Notes: generated by a model not told the origin, from the letters alone. Shown: positions 11,409 through 22,621, numbered from the stretch's first letter. The stretch: DNA of 64,000 bases from Thozetella sp. PMI_491 (GCA_021432635.1 MU270048.1:558001-622000); one strand, 5' to 3'. Made by a program: numbers and translations.

Positions 11409-13821
11409 CTAGGTGAACAAAAAGCGAGATAGGTCGAGTCGGTTGGACTTCGGCATAGGTCCTTCTCCAGTCTCCCCGGAATCCAGCTCGTTCTCATCGT
11501 CGCTGTCGGGGATGATCTGGTCCTCGCTTCCGAGCGGCCGGTTCAGAGCCTCCACTTCCGCCATGTCAACCTTCGGCAGAGGCACAAAGGCCGGGTTGAC
11601 TGGGTGTGATTTAAAACTGAGTCGCTTACCCTTCCCCGGCTTGGATTCCTTCGGCGTTGTCGGTGGGGTTGGCCTATTGGGCCGCATAGCGTTGGCCCCT
11701 AGCCGTTGGAGCGGTGTTACCATGGCCGGCCGAGAAGAGGGTGGTGCACTCGACCCGGACGATTCTGCCTTCTGGCTGCTCTGGATGCTGGACGCTGGCG
11801 TTGGCAGCCCATATACCATTCGAGTGGCTCCTTGCGATCCAGGTTTGGAGACCTGGGGCGTGTAAGAGAACTGTCGTAACGATGTCTTCAGCGGCTCCTT
11901 GACTTCTGAAGCGTCTATATCTGATAGGGCTGGCAGCGACGATACCGGAACTTCGACGTCTTCGTCCGTAGTAATATTGTCGCTTGCGGCATTCTGTACC
12001 TCCGAATCCATCCGCCTCTCAACGCTGGGAGACTCCTCGAACACCTGAATCTTCTTGCTGGTCCTCCGAGCTTTGGTTGAGTGCCATTCCGTAATATCCG
12101 GGAGACTGAGCAGCGCTTCTTCGACCGAGTCATCTGATAGCAAGATGAGGTCCGTCTTCTTATATGAGCTCTTCGTGCTGCTAGGCGGGAAGAATTTGCT
12201 CCTCTCTGGTGTTGCCTGAGGGGCGCTGTCATCAGGGGACAGGTCCTCGCACAGGCGTGCTTTCTTTGGGGGCCTTGTGAAGGGGCTGGCCTCTTGACAT
12301 TCTGGCAGAGACGGTCCAGTTGTTCGTCGACGAGATTCCGAGTGCGTGCTCGCGTCTCCCAGGTCGAGCAGGCTAGATATGGGCTCAGTCTGCCTTCTGA
12401 GGCTTCGCGTAGGTCTAGATGCGGCAGTTATCCTCGAGGTAGCTGAAGTTGGTGCCGTCTGGTCTTGGATATAAGGCCGGGGCAGTGGGAATACGCGAGG
12501 GAGAAGGCCGTGTTGAGTCAAACTCGCGACCTGGGCAGGCTCGACAACGAAGCAATTGGGGTCCATTTCCCCCAGAGGAATGCGATGGGGACCCTTGAAG
12601 TAGGAATCAATGGGTTTCCCTGCAGGTTTTTTAGGCCCAGGCGCAGTAGCAGTGGGAGAAGAAAGCCCTGCTGGTTCGCCGATTCTTCTCTTCCCGGCCA
12701 TCGGTGGAAGAATGATCGGTTCTTTGGTGATCGGGTTGATATCGCCGGCAGCAATAGCTCGAGCTAAATGGGTGTCCACATGGGCCCCGATAAACGGCAT
12801 ATTCTCGAGGTCCAACGTTGAATCCGGCTCAGTCAAGAACACGATGTCCTGCTTCTTGGGGCAGAACACCCGCTGGTAGATGAAGGTGAGCTCGGCTTGC
12901 TTGAAGGAAGCCAGATAATTTTCGGAGATTTTGTGCTTTCCGTCAAATTGGAGCATCTTGATGACGCGCTCCGGAGTCTTGCATTTTCGGATCATCCGAT
13001 GCGCCGTCTTCAGGCCCACATTGCTGATGCCCTCGAGATAATCGCAGCCGCTAAATATGGCCATGTGGCGGAATTCAGCGTCTGTCCATCCGGTCAGGCA
13101 GACCTCGCGAACGGCGCAGAAGTCCTTCCGGTTGATCTCGATGCATTCGCCGTGCTGGCCTAGTTTGGTTAAGAGCCGCTTGGCTCCGAACACAAGAATG
13201 TCCGAGTCTTCAGAGATTATACCATTTATGAGGCCCTGCCGCTCCAGGTAGACCAGCTGAGCATCTGCTTCGTACGGAGCAACCACATACTGAACACCGG
13301 CGGACTTCAATGCCTCGATGAAGTGGCGTGCCATCTCGGGGGTGACGTCAATAGCCTTCTGGAGCTCTGTAAACGCCTGCGTCTGTTTGCCGGCCTTGAA
13401 TAGCTCCATTCCCGTCTTCTTGCTGGCTTCCCGGCGCTTCTCGCGCGATGCCTCCGTTCCAGCCTTGCTCGGGAGGAAGTCTCCGTCGAGCACGATGTAC
13501 GGCGTCACGCCGAAGTACTTCATCATATTGACGCGGTGCATGGCGTAGTCGACATATCTAAGCCTCTATCAACACATGCCCTCGGAGAGAGGCTCGCCCT
13601 TCACCTACTTGCGAGTTGGTTTGCCGAGTGCGAGATCAATCGCACAGGCAATGGCGCCACGGTGCAGCCATCCGTAGCCGTCGACTCCTAGGACTTGACC
13701 CGAAAACTTCTTGAGCTCGGTAGGTCGCTGGATGGACTTGAGTAAAGGGAGGAGGCCTAGGAGGTGAGGTCAGCCTCCGCATGGAAACCCAATCTATGAA
13801 CTGCCTACCGGACACGCCCAT
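11409..13821 (-). CDS. EXO1: Exonuclease 1 (5'-3' exonuclease, XPG/Rad2 family)
   Basis: 5'-to-3' DNA exonuclease and flap nuclease acting in mismatch repair and double-strand-break resection in the nucleus. Three exons on the minus strand: 13821-13809 (13 nt, MGVSG), 13756-13609 and 13557-11409, giving 769 aa. The XPG N-domain starts MGVSGLLPLL and has VDGYGWLHR with Asp30, then LDGDFLPSK. The XPG-I domain has the acidic set PYEADAQ and SEDSDILVFG, and the helix-hairpin region has FSGCDYLEGISNVGLKTA; together these are the metal-binding acidic residues of the family. The catalytic core ends near residue 390. The C-terminal half is Ser/Pro-rich and disordered, with basic patches and a final LDLSRFLF. 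That tail is where Mlh1, PCNA and kinase sites are found in known Exo1 proteins; I cannot assign one with certainty. The tiny first exon is supported by perfect restoration of MGVSGLLP. Divergent from TMA16 across 664 bp. Confidence 0.95.
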
Positions 13822-14485
13822 CCTCGAAGAGACGGTGGGGTCGGCTGCTCGATCGTTCTATTGCGTTCTACAGTGCGTGATGCGGTGGGGAGGTCGAATT
13901 ATGGGAGCCACGACGAGGACTCGGCCATAAGGCTTCATATAGCGCGTGATCTGTTGCTTTGGTGCGGAGCGAGAGCAGCGATGACGCGACTGCCTCCAGT
14001 AGGCAGCCTATTTACTTCACGACGCGTCCTCGGGAGCACGAGAAGTGGAATGGATGAAGGCGAGAGGTCCCAAAATACTCGGAAAAGAAGTCAGGCGAGG
14101 AGAAACGAGTATGGAGAGGGGATGAGCGCTGTCGAGGGTGCTAGAGGGAGGGGTGAGTAGGTAAGTAGCTACTTGCCTTGGGTCGGACGGCTCTGGACCA
14201 GGACGCGATTTCCGGGATGGACATTAACAAGTGAAGGAACGCGTCGGGAGCCGCCTTGCCGTTACCCCCACAACCAAGGCACCCCTGTTTAGCGCGGGGT
14301 TCCCGTACCCAGCTGCAACCACTCAAGAGGGCTGACGTCCACTTTAAAAAAAAATACCCCACCAAAATTTTCACATGGACACCAAGTGAGCAGACCTCGA
14401 TTGAAACCAGAACACCGCCAACGGCCAATCTCGCCCATAACTCTAGATCATTCGCCCAGAATACCAAGCGCATAAGACGGTCAAG
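13822..14485. other. Divergent promoter region of EXO1 and TMA16
   Basis: The two flanking genes are transcribed away from each other, so this 664-bp interval should carry both promoters. An A-tract of nine bases (about 14346-14354) lies inside a short AT-rich patch. No gene or clear operator-like repeat is recognised. Confidence 0.5.
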
Positions 14486-15219
14486 ATGCCCAGCTCACTT
14501 GAGAAGACGAGAAAACATATCTCGAAGAAGAGAAATGGGGTTATGGATTCGATGCACCAGAACAGCAGGGATTCCAAGCGTCTGCACAAGGCCCAGGTGC
14601 GGGATGAGCGGCTCGAGAAGATGGCAGAGGCCCGGAGGAAAAAGGACCAACCTCTACGTACGCTTGCCCCTTCCATATCTTGAAAACTGTCTGCGAGCTG
14701 TGTTGGCAATCCGGGACGAAGTCATACAACAGAAGAGGCTGACGACTGAATAGTCGAGAGGGTGTCCTTTTTCCAAGAGGCTGTGCGAGAGAATGGCATC
14801 AAACCCCTCGACTTGGAAGCTGTCCAGTCCAAGATTAGCGAGTCAGTCATTCCCTGCTTTCCTATGAGATGATGATTATGCTGACTGTTGCTAGGTTCGT
14901 GCATCAGTATGATGAAGACTATGAAACGGCGAAGAAAGGCCGTCGCCCAGGCAGACCAGCTTCAGTCAAGGAGGATTTGCTTCGCATGAAAATTACGGCC
15001 CTCGAAAAGGAGCAGACCGATGGCTTCTGTGCGTACCGAGCATCCGATCCATGTTTCTCAGCTCGGCTAACCACCTCTCCAGACATCCCTGATCTCACTG
15101 CAGAAAAGACCGTTGAACTGCTCGACCGCTGGGAGGGCTCTTGGTCCTTCCTGGCAAATTTTGCTTGGGTCAAGGTATCTGGCGATAACATCAAGCCATC
15201 CAGCTTCCCGCCAAAATGA
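14486..15219 (+). CDS. TMA16: Translation machinery-associated protein 16
   Basis: Small basic protein that binds late-nucleolar and nuclear pre-60S particles. Four exons (14486-14657, 14754-14841, 14895-15028, 15083-15219) encode 176 aa, the expected family size. The N-terminus is highly basic (MPSSLEKTRKHISKKRNG), followed by RDSKRLHKAQVRDERLEKM, the typical TMA16 start. The middle carries ERVSFFQEAV and FVHQYDEDYETAKKGRRPGRP, and the C-terminal part has EKEQTDGFYIPDL with LDRWEGSW, both family signatures. The GFY-IPDL joint is created by the last intron (donor gtgcgt, acceptor ccag), which supports the model. Three introns in a 531-nt coding sequence make this the most intron-dense gene per kilobase in the window. 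It lies beside EXO1 in a head-to-head arrangement, and RRP14, another ribosome assembly factor, sits on the far side of EXO1. Confidence 0.92.
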
Positions 15220-17012
15220 TAGAAACGGATACTCGAGCGGGAACCGATTCGAAATGCTGAGCTGTCGGTCTCTTTGCCTGGGCGATTCCGTTCCCACCAC
15301 CGATCAAACCCATCAGATCACATTGCGCTTTTGTTCAAGCGGGGTCGGTGTTCCATCTCACCCAACCAATCTAGGGCCGATGTTTCTCGAGGACCAGTTC
15401 TCGTACAGAAGAGACCCCTCTTCCGGGTACGTGCCTCGTGGTCACGCATAGGTTGCTGGTCTCTGCCCACTTGGCAGCAAATATCCTTCCGCTTCCTCGA
15501 GTCTCGGTATCACAAACCATCACGCAAACCCTTCAGAGAGCATTTGCCTCGACACGGCCTAGCCTGTAGTGCATACACCTAGCTACCGCGCAGTGCCAAT
15601 GCCAACTCAGAGGGGCACACTACATACCACGGGCTGTGAAGACATTTGGATGGCTTGGTTAGCACTGCACATACTTTGGACCACTTTGAATCTGCCATGG
15701 CGCCATGCTCTGTATGCAGCTAGGTTGGCGAGACCTCCGGGTGGGTAGAAGTCGCCCACAATGTCTATTAGGCAATGTTTTCACTCCACGACCGAGGCAA
15801 AGCAGATATCTGATATCTGGTGAATTTCCTCATAGCACAAAGCATAGCCCTATTCTTAGACTTGCTCCCCTAGCGATACCCGAGATATTCTACCTCTTGT
15901 TACATGAGCAGCCACGCGCTCTCCCCGCATGCCCTTGTGAAGCACCACATGGTGCTACTCTGCTTCTTCTCGGTCCTTTCCTTCCCAAGATGGGTCTGAG
16001 CAGAACAACTTAGTCTCTTCTGTGCTCTGGCATTGGCCGAAGCGGAATCGCCCTTAGGTCCGACGGTACGTCCTAGTCCAGTAAGCCAGCATATTAGATC
16101 CCAGCCGGAGAGCGCGAAGAGAAGGCGACCACGTAGGAAACGGCAGACTGCCTCCTGAGCAGACTCTCGGTTATCGCGCCAGTTCATTGGCTCAGATACA
16201 TAGGGTAGTGCATATGGTTTTTTGCAGGGTGTTATTATGTCCGTCCCGGAGGTTTGGTATCTTCTTGCTTTCGTATCTATATACTAGCTATCCCAGCCCT
16301 ACGATATCCGAATCATCGCTACCGCTCCAAGTCATCATCTCGAAGTGCAGCCCCATCTAGTTCCCGGACGAAGAAGTAAGGAAGACGCCCTAGCGCTGCA
16401 ACACCTTGGAGGTCACGCCCCCGAGCCTCAGATAAGCTCGGCGAATCCAGCTAACCAAGACTGGGTACCTAGATATGTGCCACTTTACAACCCACGTTCG
16501 TGTCTGCTGTATCTGCAGCATCGAGGATATGGTGCTGATCTCAGAGAAGTTCTGTGCAGCAGCCAAGGTTGGGGGGGTCTTTGGGAGCTGTGGTACTGGT
16601 CCGCTTAGCCAGAAAAACCAGCGTCGATATCGCTGTTGGGACTGCAAGGGATATGTGGGGACAATATCACACAAGGCAACTCGTAGGCGGCTCGGTGGCG
16701 TGCGATGAGTTAGCTGATGATGGAGGATCATCCTCTGTAGTGATCGAAGTCTGCTTAGTCACGAGAAAAAAAAAAAGGTCTATTGGACCCCTGACAAGGG
16801 CCTGTCTTGGCAAAGCATAATAGTCTGTGCACCTAGGCGGGATCCATCGAAAAAAATTCTGGGAGCTGCTTTTCGCGACAGCTTCGAGGGTCATATTTTA
16901 GCTTCCCATTCGCCTTTAAACACCGTTTCTTTCTAGTTCCTGCCGCATCACCCCTCGAATTGCACCCGACCAACTCCTCTTTTTTCTTCAAAACATATCT
17001 CAATCAAGCATC
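15220..17012. other. Intergenic region before MAM33
   Basis: No gene is supported over 1.8 kb. Open frames are short and overlapping. An A-tract lies at about 16766-16777. The stretch 16915-17012 is CT-rich with a run of T and C before the start codon, the usual core-promoter look for a fungal gene, and should belong to the mitochondrial protein that follows. Confidence 0.5.
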
Positions 17013-17958
17013 ATGATGTCAATTCGGGCCATCGCGCGCTCTGCGCCCAGGGTTCTCTCGCGCGCCTCTGCTACCGCCATCCGGCCGTCGCCGCTTGCGA
17101 CCCGTGCGAGCAGCCTCCTCAAGTCCCAGACGGCTTTTCTGCGCTCACAGCAGACATCAGCCTTCTCCACGTCGCTCTTCCGCAGAGCACCTGCTGGTGA
17201 GACGGACCAGGAGCTGTCGGCTAAGCTCGCCAGCGAGATCGAGTTCGAGCAGGAGGTCAAGGAGAACGAGCCTTTGCCAGCTAGCATCAAGGACTTTCTG
17301 GACAACGGCCCATTCGAGATTCAGGACATCCCAGGGAAGGAGGAGGTAGTGTTGACCCGCACCTTCGGCAACGAGAAGTATGTAATCCCATCCAACATTG
17401 GCCCCTTTGGCCAGTTTCTCCATGCGCTCGAGTCAAGGCTAATAAAGCTCCAGGATTACCGTCTCCTTTTCCATCGCCGACCTGCAGAACTTTGACCCCG
17501 AGGCTTTCGACGAGGACCCCGCGCTTTCCGACGAGGAGCTCCAGGCTGACCAGGATGGCCGTCGGGCCCCGGAGCTAGAGGAGGAGGGCTTTGACGACAG
17601 CGAGGCCGCCGTGCCGTGCCGCCTCAACGTCGTGGTGGAGAAGCCGGGCAATGGCGCGCTGAGCATTGAGGCGAGCGCCCAGGACGGCGCCATCGTGGTT
17701 GAGAACCTTTACTACTACAATGACGCCAAGCTGGCCCACGGCAAGTCGGCCGAGGTTGTGCACGCTGCCCAGGACGCCTACCCCGGCCCTCCCTTTGGCA
17801 GCCTAGACGAGGACTTGCAGATCTTGCTCGAGCGGTACCTGGAGGAGCGCGGCATCACCCAGGCGCTCGCTGTCTTCGTCCCCGACTATATGGATGTGAA
17901 GGAGCAGAAGGAGTACCTCGCGTGGCTGGGTAACGTTAAGGGCTTCATCGATGCTTAA
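17013..17958 (+). CDS. MAM33: Mitochondrial matrix p32-family protein (Mam33)
   Basis: Homologue of p32/gC1qR/Mam33, an acidic doughnut-shaped trimer in the mitochondrial matrix linked to mitoribosome assembly and translation. Two exons, 17013-17377 and 17454-17958, give 289 aa. The first about 55 residues are rich in Arg, Ser and Ala without acidic residues (RAIARSAPRVLSRAS), a classical cleavable mitochondrial targeting sequence. After it come LASEIEFEQE, IKDFLDNGPFEI and VVLTRTFGNEK, joined by the intron to ITVSFSIADL. A strongly acidic loop follows, then VPCRLNVVVEKPG, LSIEASAQDGAIVVE and the C-terminal helix block YPGPPFGSLDEDLQ with LEERGI-ALAVFVPDYMD and EYLAWLGNVKGFI. The last motifs are diagnostic. 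The gene starts with tandem ATGs at 17013 and 17016; the choice does not affect targeting. Confidence 0.94.
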
Positions 17959-18717
17959 ATGCACATGAGAGCTGGCAAGCCGCTAGGGTGCGGGTGTACG
18001 AGATGCGCAGGGGGCAGGGGCTCGGATCGGGTCGACCCGCGCTTAATGACTTGGGCTTTTCTCTGATTGTCTTTTTTATTCCACTCTACCTTGATATCAA
18101 CGAAACTAGAAATGTACATTATAGTAGGCATGGAGCCATCGTCCAGATCGGAAGGCACTGTGGGGAGGCTCAGTCCCGGGGGAAAAAAGAAAGCAGCGAA
18201 CATGCAAAAGGGAATGGATGCATAAATTCGTCCAGATAGTGGCCGCCATTGCTGCGTGCCGCGCCAAATCATGCCACTGGCTAAGCTTTTACAATCTCCC
18301 GTCGCAAGCCACTTCAGCGCCATAGCTAGCTTAGTCATTGAAGTCTGGCCTTGATGGCCAACCGCGCCAGCTGAGCTAGCTAGAACCCCTTTCCAGCTCA
18401 ATTCTCCATCAAGAGCCTGCCGTCTTTCTTTCTTGAACCCCAAATTTCCGGGCGGTTTTTCGTTGTGGAATCCCCAGTCGGTCGAGAGACAAATAACATC
18501 CTCGCGGGGTCGCAGGCCAACAAAGGAAGGAAGGATCTTTGATGCCGTGGTCGAGCCCGCGATCGCAGCTTCTCTTGCACCATTGAAAGTCGCCCCTTTA
18601 GGCTGCTTCCGTATTGACACCATACTCTGGTACGCCTCACTGCACACGCCCGGCTTTCCTCACTCAGCGGCTGACGGTGGGACATTCGAAACCAAGTGGA
18701 CTCATCGTGCTGCTTCC
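17959..18717. other. Intergenic region and leader of the LCCL gene
   Basis: The reading frame of the downstream gene stays open from an ATG at 18433, but the 95 codons before 18718 look like leader sequence: no motif, no signal peptide, and codon usage unlike the rest. I treat them as 5' leader. No other gene is seen. Confidence 0.45.
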
Positions 18718-20592
18718 ATGAGTGGAGACGGCGCGGCAGAGCCCAAGTATGGGGACCGCGAGTATGAGACGCGGCATTCCAGCGAAGATGAGGAGGCCCA
18801 GCTCCTCGAGACTGAGGACTTCGAGCAATTCGAGATAGAAGAGGAGAGTCAGGCCGCACCGAAGCATCTCCGGCCCAATTCAGACCGGACGCCTGCCCGC
18901 CGTTGCTGCTCACTTCTTTATGGCCCCCACCCTCCGCGCCCACAATCCATCAGGCCACTTTTCCCCTTCATACAGGAGTCTCCTATCCGGCTACTCGACC
19001 GGTGGGCGCCAAAGCGGTGGCAGAGGGTCACGCTTCTGGTTGTCTACCTGATTGTTTGGGCTATCGCCTTTGCGGCCCCTCTACGCAAGGGCAAGGGTGC
19101 CGTAACGGACGATCTCGGGCGGACCGTTCGGCAGCTCAACTGCGTTGACACTCTGTGGAGACGGAACAATGAGTGTGGTCTCGATGGCATCGACTGCAGG
19201 CCGTTTTCCAACGAGTCTTTCGCCTTCAGATGCCCGGCCAACTGTGCTGGTGTCAAGCTGCTCAACCCCCACCACGTGGGGCTGCAGGACGTCAACTATC
19301 GGCCCTTAGTCGTTGGGGGACCCGTGTACCGAGGCGACTCCTTCCTCTGTGGCTCGGCAATTCACTCCGGTGTAGTCGACGATGCGACCGGCGGCTGCGG
19401 GGTCGTTAACCTTGTCGGTAGCTACTACGAATTCTATTCGTCTGAGCAGAACGGGATCGAGTCCATCAGCTTTGACTCTTACTTTCCCCTGTCGTTTTCC
19501 GTCGCCAAGGACTCCCATATCCAGTGCGAGAGCAAGGACCCTCGGGCCCCCATGTTTATATTGTCGCTGCTGTTTACCGCAGGACTGTCGCTCTTCACGA
19601 CATCGCCGGCAGTCACCTTCTTCGTGAGCTTCGTCAGCATTTACCTCCACGTGGCTTTGGTCTCGGACCCCCTGAATGTTTCTGGGCCTAGCGCGACAGT
19701 CCTCCCGCGGCTGTTTTCCTGGTTCCTCGGGACCTTTTTACCGGCCATGTTCTGTGCCGCCGTTCTGTACTTTACTTGCGTGCGGCGGTCTCTCCAGAAC
19801 TTGACGGCCCAGTTCGAGAAGACGCTACTGTGGCTCGGGGGTTTCTGGTTCGGCGCTCTATCAAACTACACGTTTGACTGGATCCCCCTCTCCCGACTCA
19901 CGAGTCACGATCTTGAACAACAGCCAGGAGCGAAGTTGGCGCTGGCGGGCGTTGTGGTTGTCCTCGTCCTGATCGTGGCCCAGCAAGCCTATTTCTTCTG
20001 GGTCGAGGGACGGTTACCTCGCTACCTAGCTCTGTATGGTCTCTTCATTGTGGCCATTCTACTAGCTCTTGCGATGCCGGGGCTCAAGCTGCGCATTCAC
20101 CATTACGTGCTAGCTCTCCTCCTGTTGCCAGGGACTAGCATGCAGACGCGACCTGCTCTCCTCTACCAGGGTTTGCTTCTTGGCCTCTTTGTCAATGGAG
20201 TAGCGCGGTGGGGGTTCGCTCCTGTCCTGGAGACCGCCGCGGCGCTCCGAGGGGACGGAGAGTTCGGCTCCCTTCTCCCCGTATTCGTCGAACCCCTGAT
20301 CTACCTAGACACTTCGACGCCCAACATTAGTTTCAAATGGAAAGAAAGTCCCGGTATATGGAGCTACGACGGAATCAGCATTCTCGTCAACGACGTCGAG
20401 CGCTACCGCGGCTTCTTTGCCGAGGTAGCGCCCATGGAACAGACATTTACATGGACGCGGGAGCCGACGCTCAAGACACATGAATACTTCCGGTTTGGAT
20501 ATGTCAAGGATGGCATTGCTCTGGACTATACAGAGGCGGCGATTTGGTTTGCCAATGGAACTTGGAGTAGAGGCGCTGCTTTTTATAGATAA
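18718..20592 (+). CDS. LCCL-domain multi-pass membrane protein
   Basis: Single-exon gene for 624 aa. Residues 1-100 are an acidic, cytosol-like tail (YETRHSSEDEEAQLLETEDFEQ). A first membrane helix covers about 104-122 (VTLLVVYLIVWAIAFAAPL). The LCCL domain follows at about 142-238: CVDTLWRRNNECGLDG, FRCPANC, LVVGGPVYRGDSFLCGSAIHSG and GCGVVNL, with the conserved Cys pairs and the GxxxYRxDSxxCxAAxHxG-type core. Then come about six or seven hydrophobic segments between residues 279 and 500, and a C-terminal soluble part with WSYDGISILVNDVERYRG and paired aromatic motifs. This domain order (acidic tail, helix, LCCL, membrane bundle) is a known fungal architecture of unknown function; LCCL modules are thought to bind ligands or lipids outside the cell or in the lumen. 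An in-frame upstream ATG at 18433 would add 95 residues; I prefer 18718 because the protein becomes regular there. Convergent with the hydrolase downstream, 233 bp apart. Confidence 0.88.
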   Translation: MSGDGAAEPKYGDREYETRHSSEDEEAQLLETEDFEQFEIEEESQAAPKHLRPNSDRTPARRCCSLLYGPHPPRPQSIRPLFPFIQESPIRLLDRWAPKRWQRVTLLVVYLIVWAIAFAAPLRKGKGAVTDDLGRTVRQLNCVDTLWRRNNECGLDGIDCRPFSNESFAFRCPANCAGVKLLNPHHVGLQDVNYRPLVVGGPVYRGDSFLCGSAIHSGVVDDATGGCGVVNLVGSYYEFYSSEQNGIESISFDSYFPLSFSVAKDSHIQCESKDPRAPMFILSLLFTAGLSLFTTSPAVTFFVSFVSIYLHVALVSDPLNVSGPSATVLPRLFSWFLGTFLPAMFCAAVLYFTCVRRSLQNLTAQFEKTLLWLGGFWFGALSNYTFDWIPLSRLTSHDLEQQPGAKLALAGVVVVLVLIVAQQAYFFWVEGRLPRYLALYGLFIVAILLALAMPGLKLRIHHYVLALLLLPGTSMQTRPALLYQGLLLGLFVNGVARWGFAPVLETAAALRGDGEFGSLLPVFVEPLIYLDTSTPNISFKWKESPGIWSYDGISILVNDVERYRGFFAEVAPMEQTFTWTREPTLKTHEYFRFGYVKDGIALDYTEAAIWFANGTWSRGAAFYR

Positions 20593-20825
20593 TTTGTACT
20601 CTCGCGTGGCAAATCGCCCTAGGATATCTAAACGACCGGATAATTAGGAAGGAATTGTCGGTCACGGACATTTATGCCCACTATCACGACCATCTTCTGC
20701 TCAGCCAGGTGCATTCGATAAGCTGAGTGACACATAATCCAGCATTCTCCTGTATAGGTTGTGTGATTGTGGCTATATGAATAGGAAATAATACACTATC
20801 GACGGGACAGGGCCCTGGCAAGCGT

Positions 20826-21647
20826 CTAGCTCTTCGTGTGCTTCAATGCGAATTCGATACCGTAATCTGCCACCTCTTTCCAGCCTTCCTGGTTTACAAT
20901 GCCGTGGGTTCTTCCTTCAAAAACCTTTAGCTCGACCACGGCCTGCCCGGTCTTGTCGTAGGCCGCAAATTCTTTCTCCACGGTGCTCTTTGGCACAACG
21001 TGGTCGTTCGTGCCTGCAACGAGAAGGAGGGGCGCACGGCATTCCCTCCGGAAGTCGACGTGAGCAGGACCCTTCGCTTTAAGGCCCCCGAGAGCTCCTT
21101 CCCATAGCACGTGGGCTACGCTGGGGATTGAATACCGGTCCCAGAGGGTCTTAGACTCTGCTGGAGCTAGATGGTTCCCGAAACAATAGTGGAACTGATT
21201 CTCGGTGATCTTGACGGTGCTTCCCATATCAAACGGATTCTTAAGCACAGGGAACGTTGCCTTGACGGTGCTGAACGGAAGTGAGAAAATGCCGGCGGGC
21301 TGGGCCGGCGACAGGGCAATGCCCGCGCGACCGAGGCCGCGGGATAGAAGGATCTGGGTAAAGAGCCCACCGAAGCTATGGCCGATGATAATCGGGGGCG
21401 AAGGAAGCGCCTCGATGAGCGAGGCGTAATGGTCAACGATCTTCTCGATGGTGGCACTGGCGATGGGCTGCGGGTCTGCACGGATGTCCTGGGGCGAACG
21501 ATCATCGATGCCTGGCCACCCAGGGGCGATGACTTCGTATCCCTTGCTCTCGAGGTAAGAGATCCATTCTTCCCAGCAGAGAGGCGTCATCCAGAGCCCA
21601 TGGATGAGCACGACCGTGTCTTTGGGAGTGGCGGGTTGCTCCGCCAT
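20826..21647 (-). CDS. Alpha/beta-hydrolase fold protein
   Basis: Single-exon soluble hydrolase of 273 aa. The oxyanion-hole strand is VVLIHGLWMTP, and the nucleophile elbow is GHSFGG with Ser91. The other triad residues fit Asp215 in AGTNDHVVP and His248 in EGRTHGIV. Order, spacing and size match small fungal alpha/beta hydrolases of the AB_hydrolase_1/6 type; substrate cannot be inferred. There is no signal peptide, so it is probably cytosolic. A start eight codons earlier at 21671 (MLALLDYN) is open too; I chose the ATG at 21647 because the first residues of related proteins are usually short before the DTVVLIHG strand. It is convergent with the LCCL gene and its upstream side carries a TATA-like element about 135 bp from the start. 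Confidence 0.9.
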   Translation of the reverse strand: MAEQPATPKDTVVLIHGLWMTPLCWEEWISYLESKGYEVIAPGWPGIDDRSPQDIRADPQPIASATIEKIVDHYASLIEALPSPPIIIGHSFGGLFTQILLSRGLGRAGIALSPAQPAGIFSLPFSTVKATFPVLKNPFDMGSTVKITENQFHYCFGNHLAPAESKTLWDRYSIPSVAHVLWEGALGGLKAKGPAHVDFRRECRAPLLLVAGTNDHVVPKSTVEKEFAAYDKTGQAVVELKVFEGRTHGIVNQEGWKEVADYGIEFALKHTKS

Positions 21648-21784
21648 GTTATAATCCAGTAAGGCAAGCAAGGCTTGGCACAGTAAAGGTAAGTACCGGG
21701 AGTAGAGTATACTTGGTCTGACAACCTTGAGGAACGTGGGTTCCGGCGGTATTCATCGGGTAGAGCTGCACAGAGCCCTTAGTC

Positions 21785-21794
21785 TATATATATA
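21785..21794 (-). promoter_or_regulatory. TATA-like element of the alpha/beta-hydrolase gene
   Basis: A run of five TA dinucleotides lies about 135 bp upstream of the chosen start at 21647, at a plausible distance for a core promoter on the minus strand. No other core element was recognised, so this is a weak call. Confidence 0.35.
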
Positions 21795-22621
21795 GTACGG
21801 CATTTCGTCGACCAGATACATGATAGCTCCTCCAGGCCTATGGCAAAGACAGAAGAGGCAGCTGAGCAGGTTCAAACACATCGGCATGCATGGTCCTCGA
21901 AGCGAACAACTGTTTTGAGTTTGGATCTTGTTGCAGTCCGGGTCGCATCGGGACTAGATACGAGCTTGATGTCTGGGTCTAGAGAAAGTATTGATGCAAG
22001 GCGTGCTAGCACAATGGAAGGTTTAGAGCGCCTTGTTCGAATTGAGACAATCAGGTTGAAGTCTCCCAGCGAATTGTATGCCTAGAAAGCGCCATAGGCA
22101 CTCTCGAACCCCCTCTCGAATCATGCCGCCATCGTGAATCCTGCCGCCGCCGTATGCAGGACCCTTAGTAATGAAGAGAATGTGGCTCATGTCGAGGAGT
22201 AGTCAGCACATCGGCCCGAGCGGGCGCCTGCCGGCTAGAATCCCGGGTACATGCTCCGTTAATGGCTAGAAAAAGCCAGCTTTCGTGCTTGTGGGTGTGC
22301 ATCAAAGTATGGCGTTGACATCAAGGCTCCGGGCCATCACATACCTAGCTATAGACGGCGACTAGGTTAGTTAGCCAACTTTGCTCTAATCATACAGAAT
22401 AATGACCAAGCTTATTAATCTGACAGTTTTGAGAAGCGGGCATTATTCGTTCAACTACGTCTCTAAGCTGAGTCTCCAGCAGAAAAACTAGTCGGGCAGC
22501 CAAGACCCGAGTACCGCAGTTGTCCAGAATTCGTTCTACATTTGCAGAGAAACGGTCTAAGTTCTCTTGTGGAGGAGATGAGTATAGATTAAATGAAGAT
22601 TACGCGCGAGGCTCGTGGCAA
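21795..22621. other. Intergenic region, nothing recognised
   Basis: Between the hydrolase promoter and the 3' end of the wall protein gene. Short frames only, none with domain-like sequence. Slightly AT-richer around 22380-22600. Confidence 0.5.

Noticed and set aside
18433-18717. N-terminal 95-codon extension of the LCCL gene
   Set aside because: The extension has no motif and begins in leader-like sequence; the protein becomes regular from 18718.
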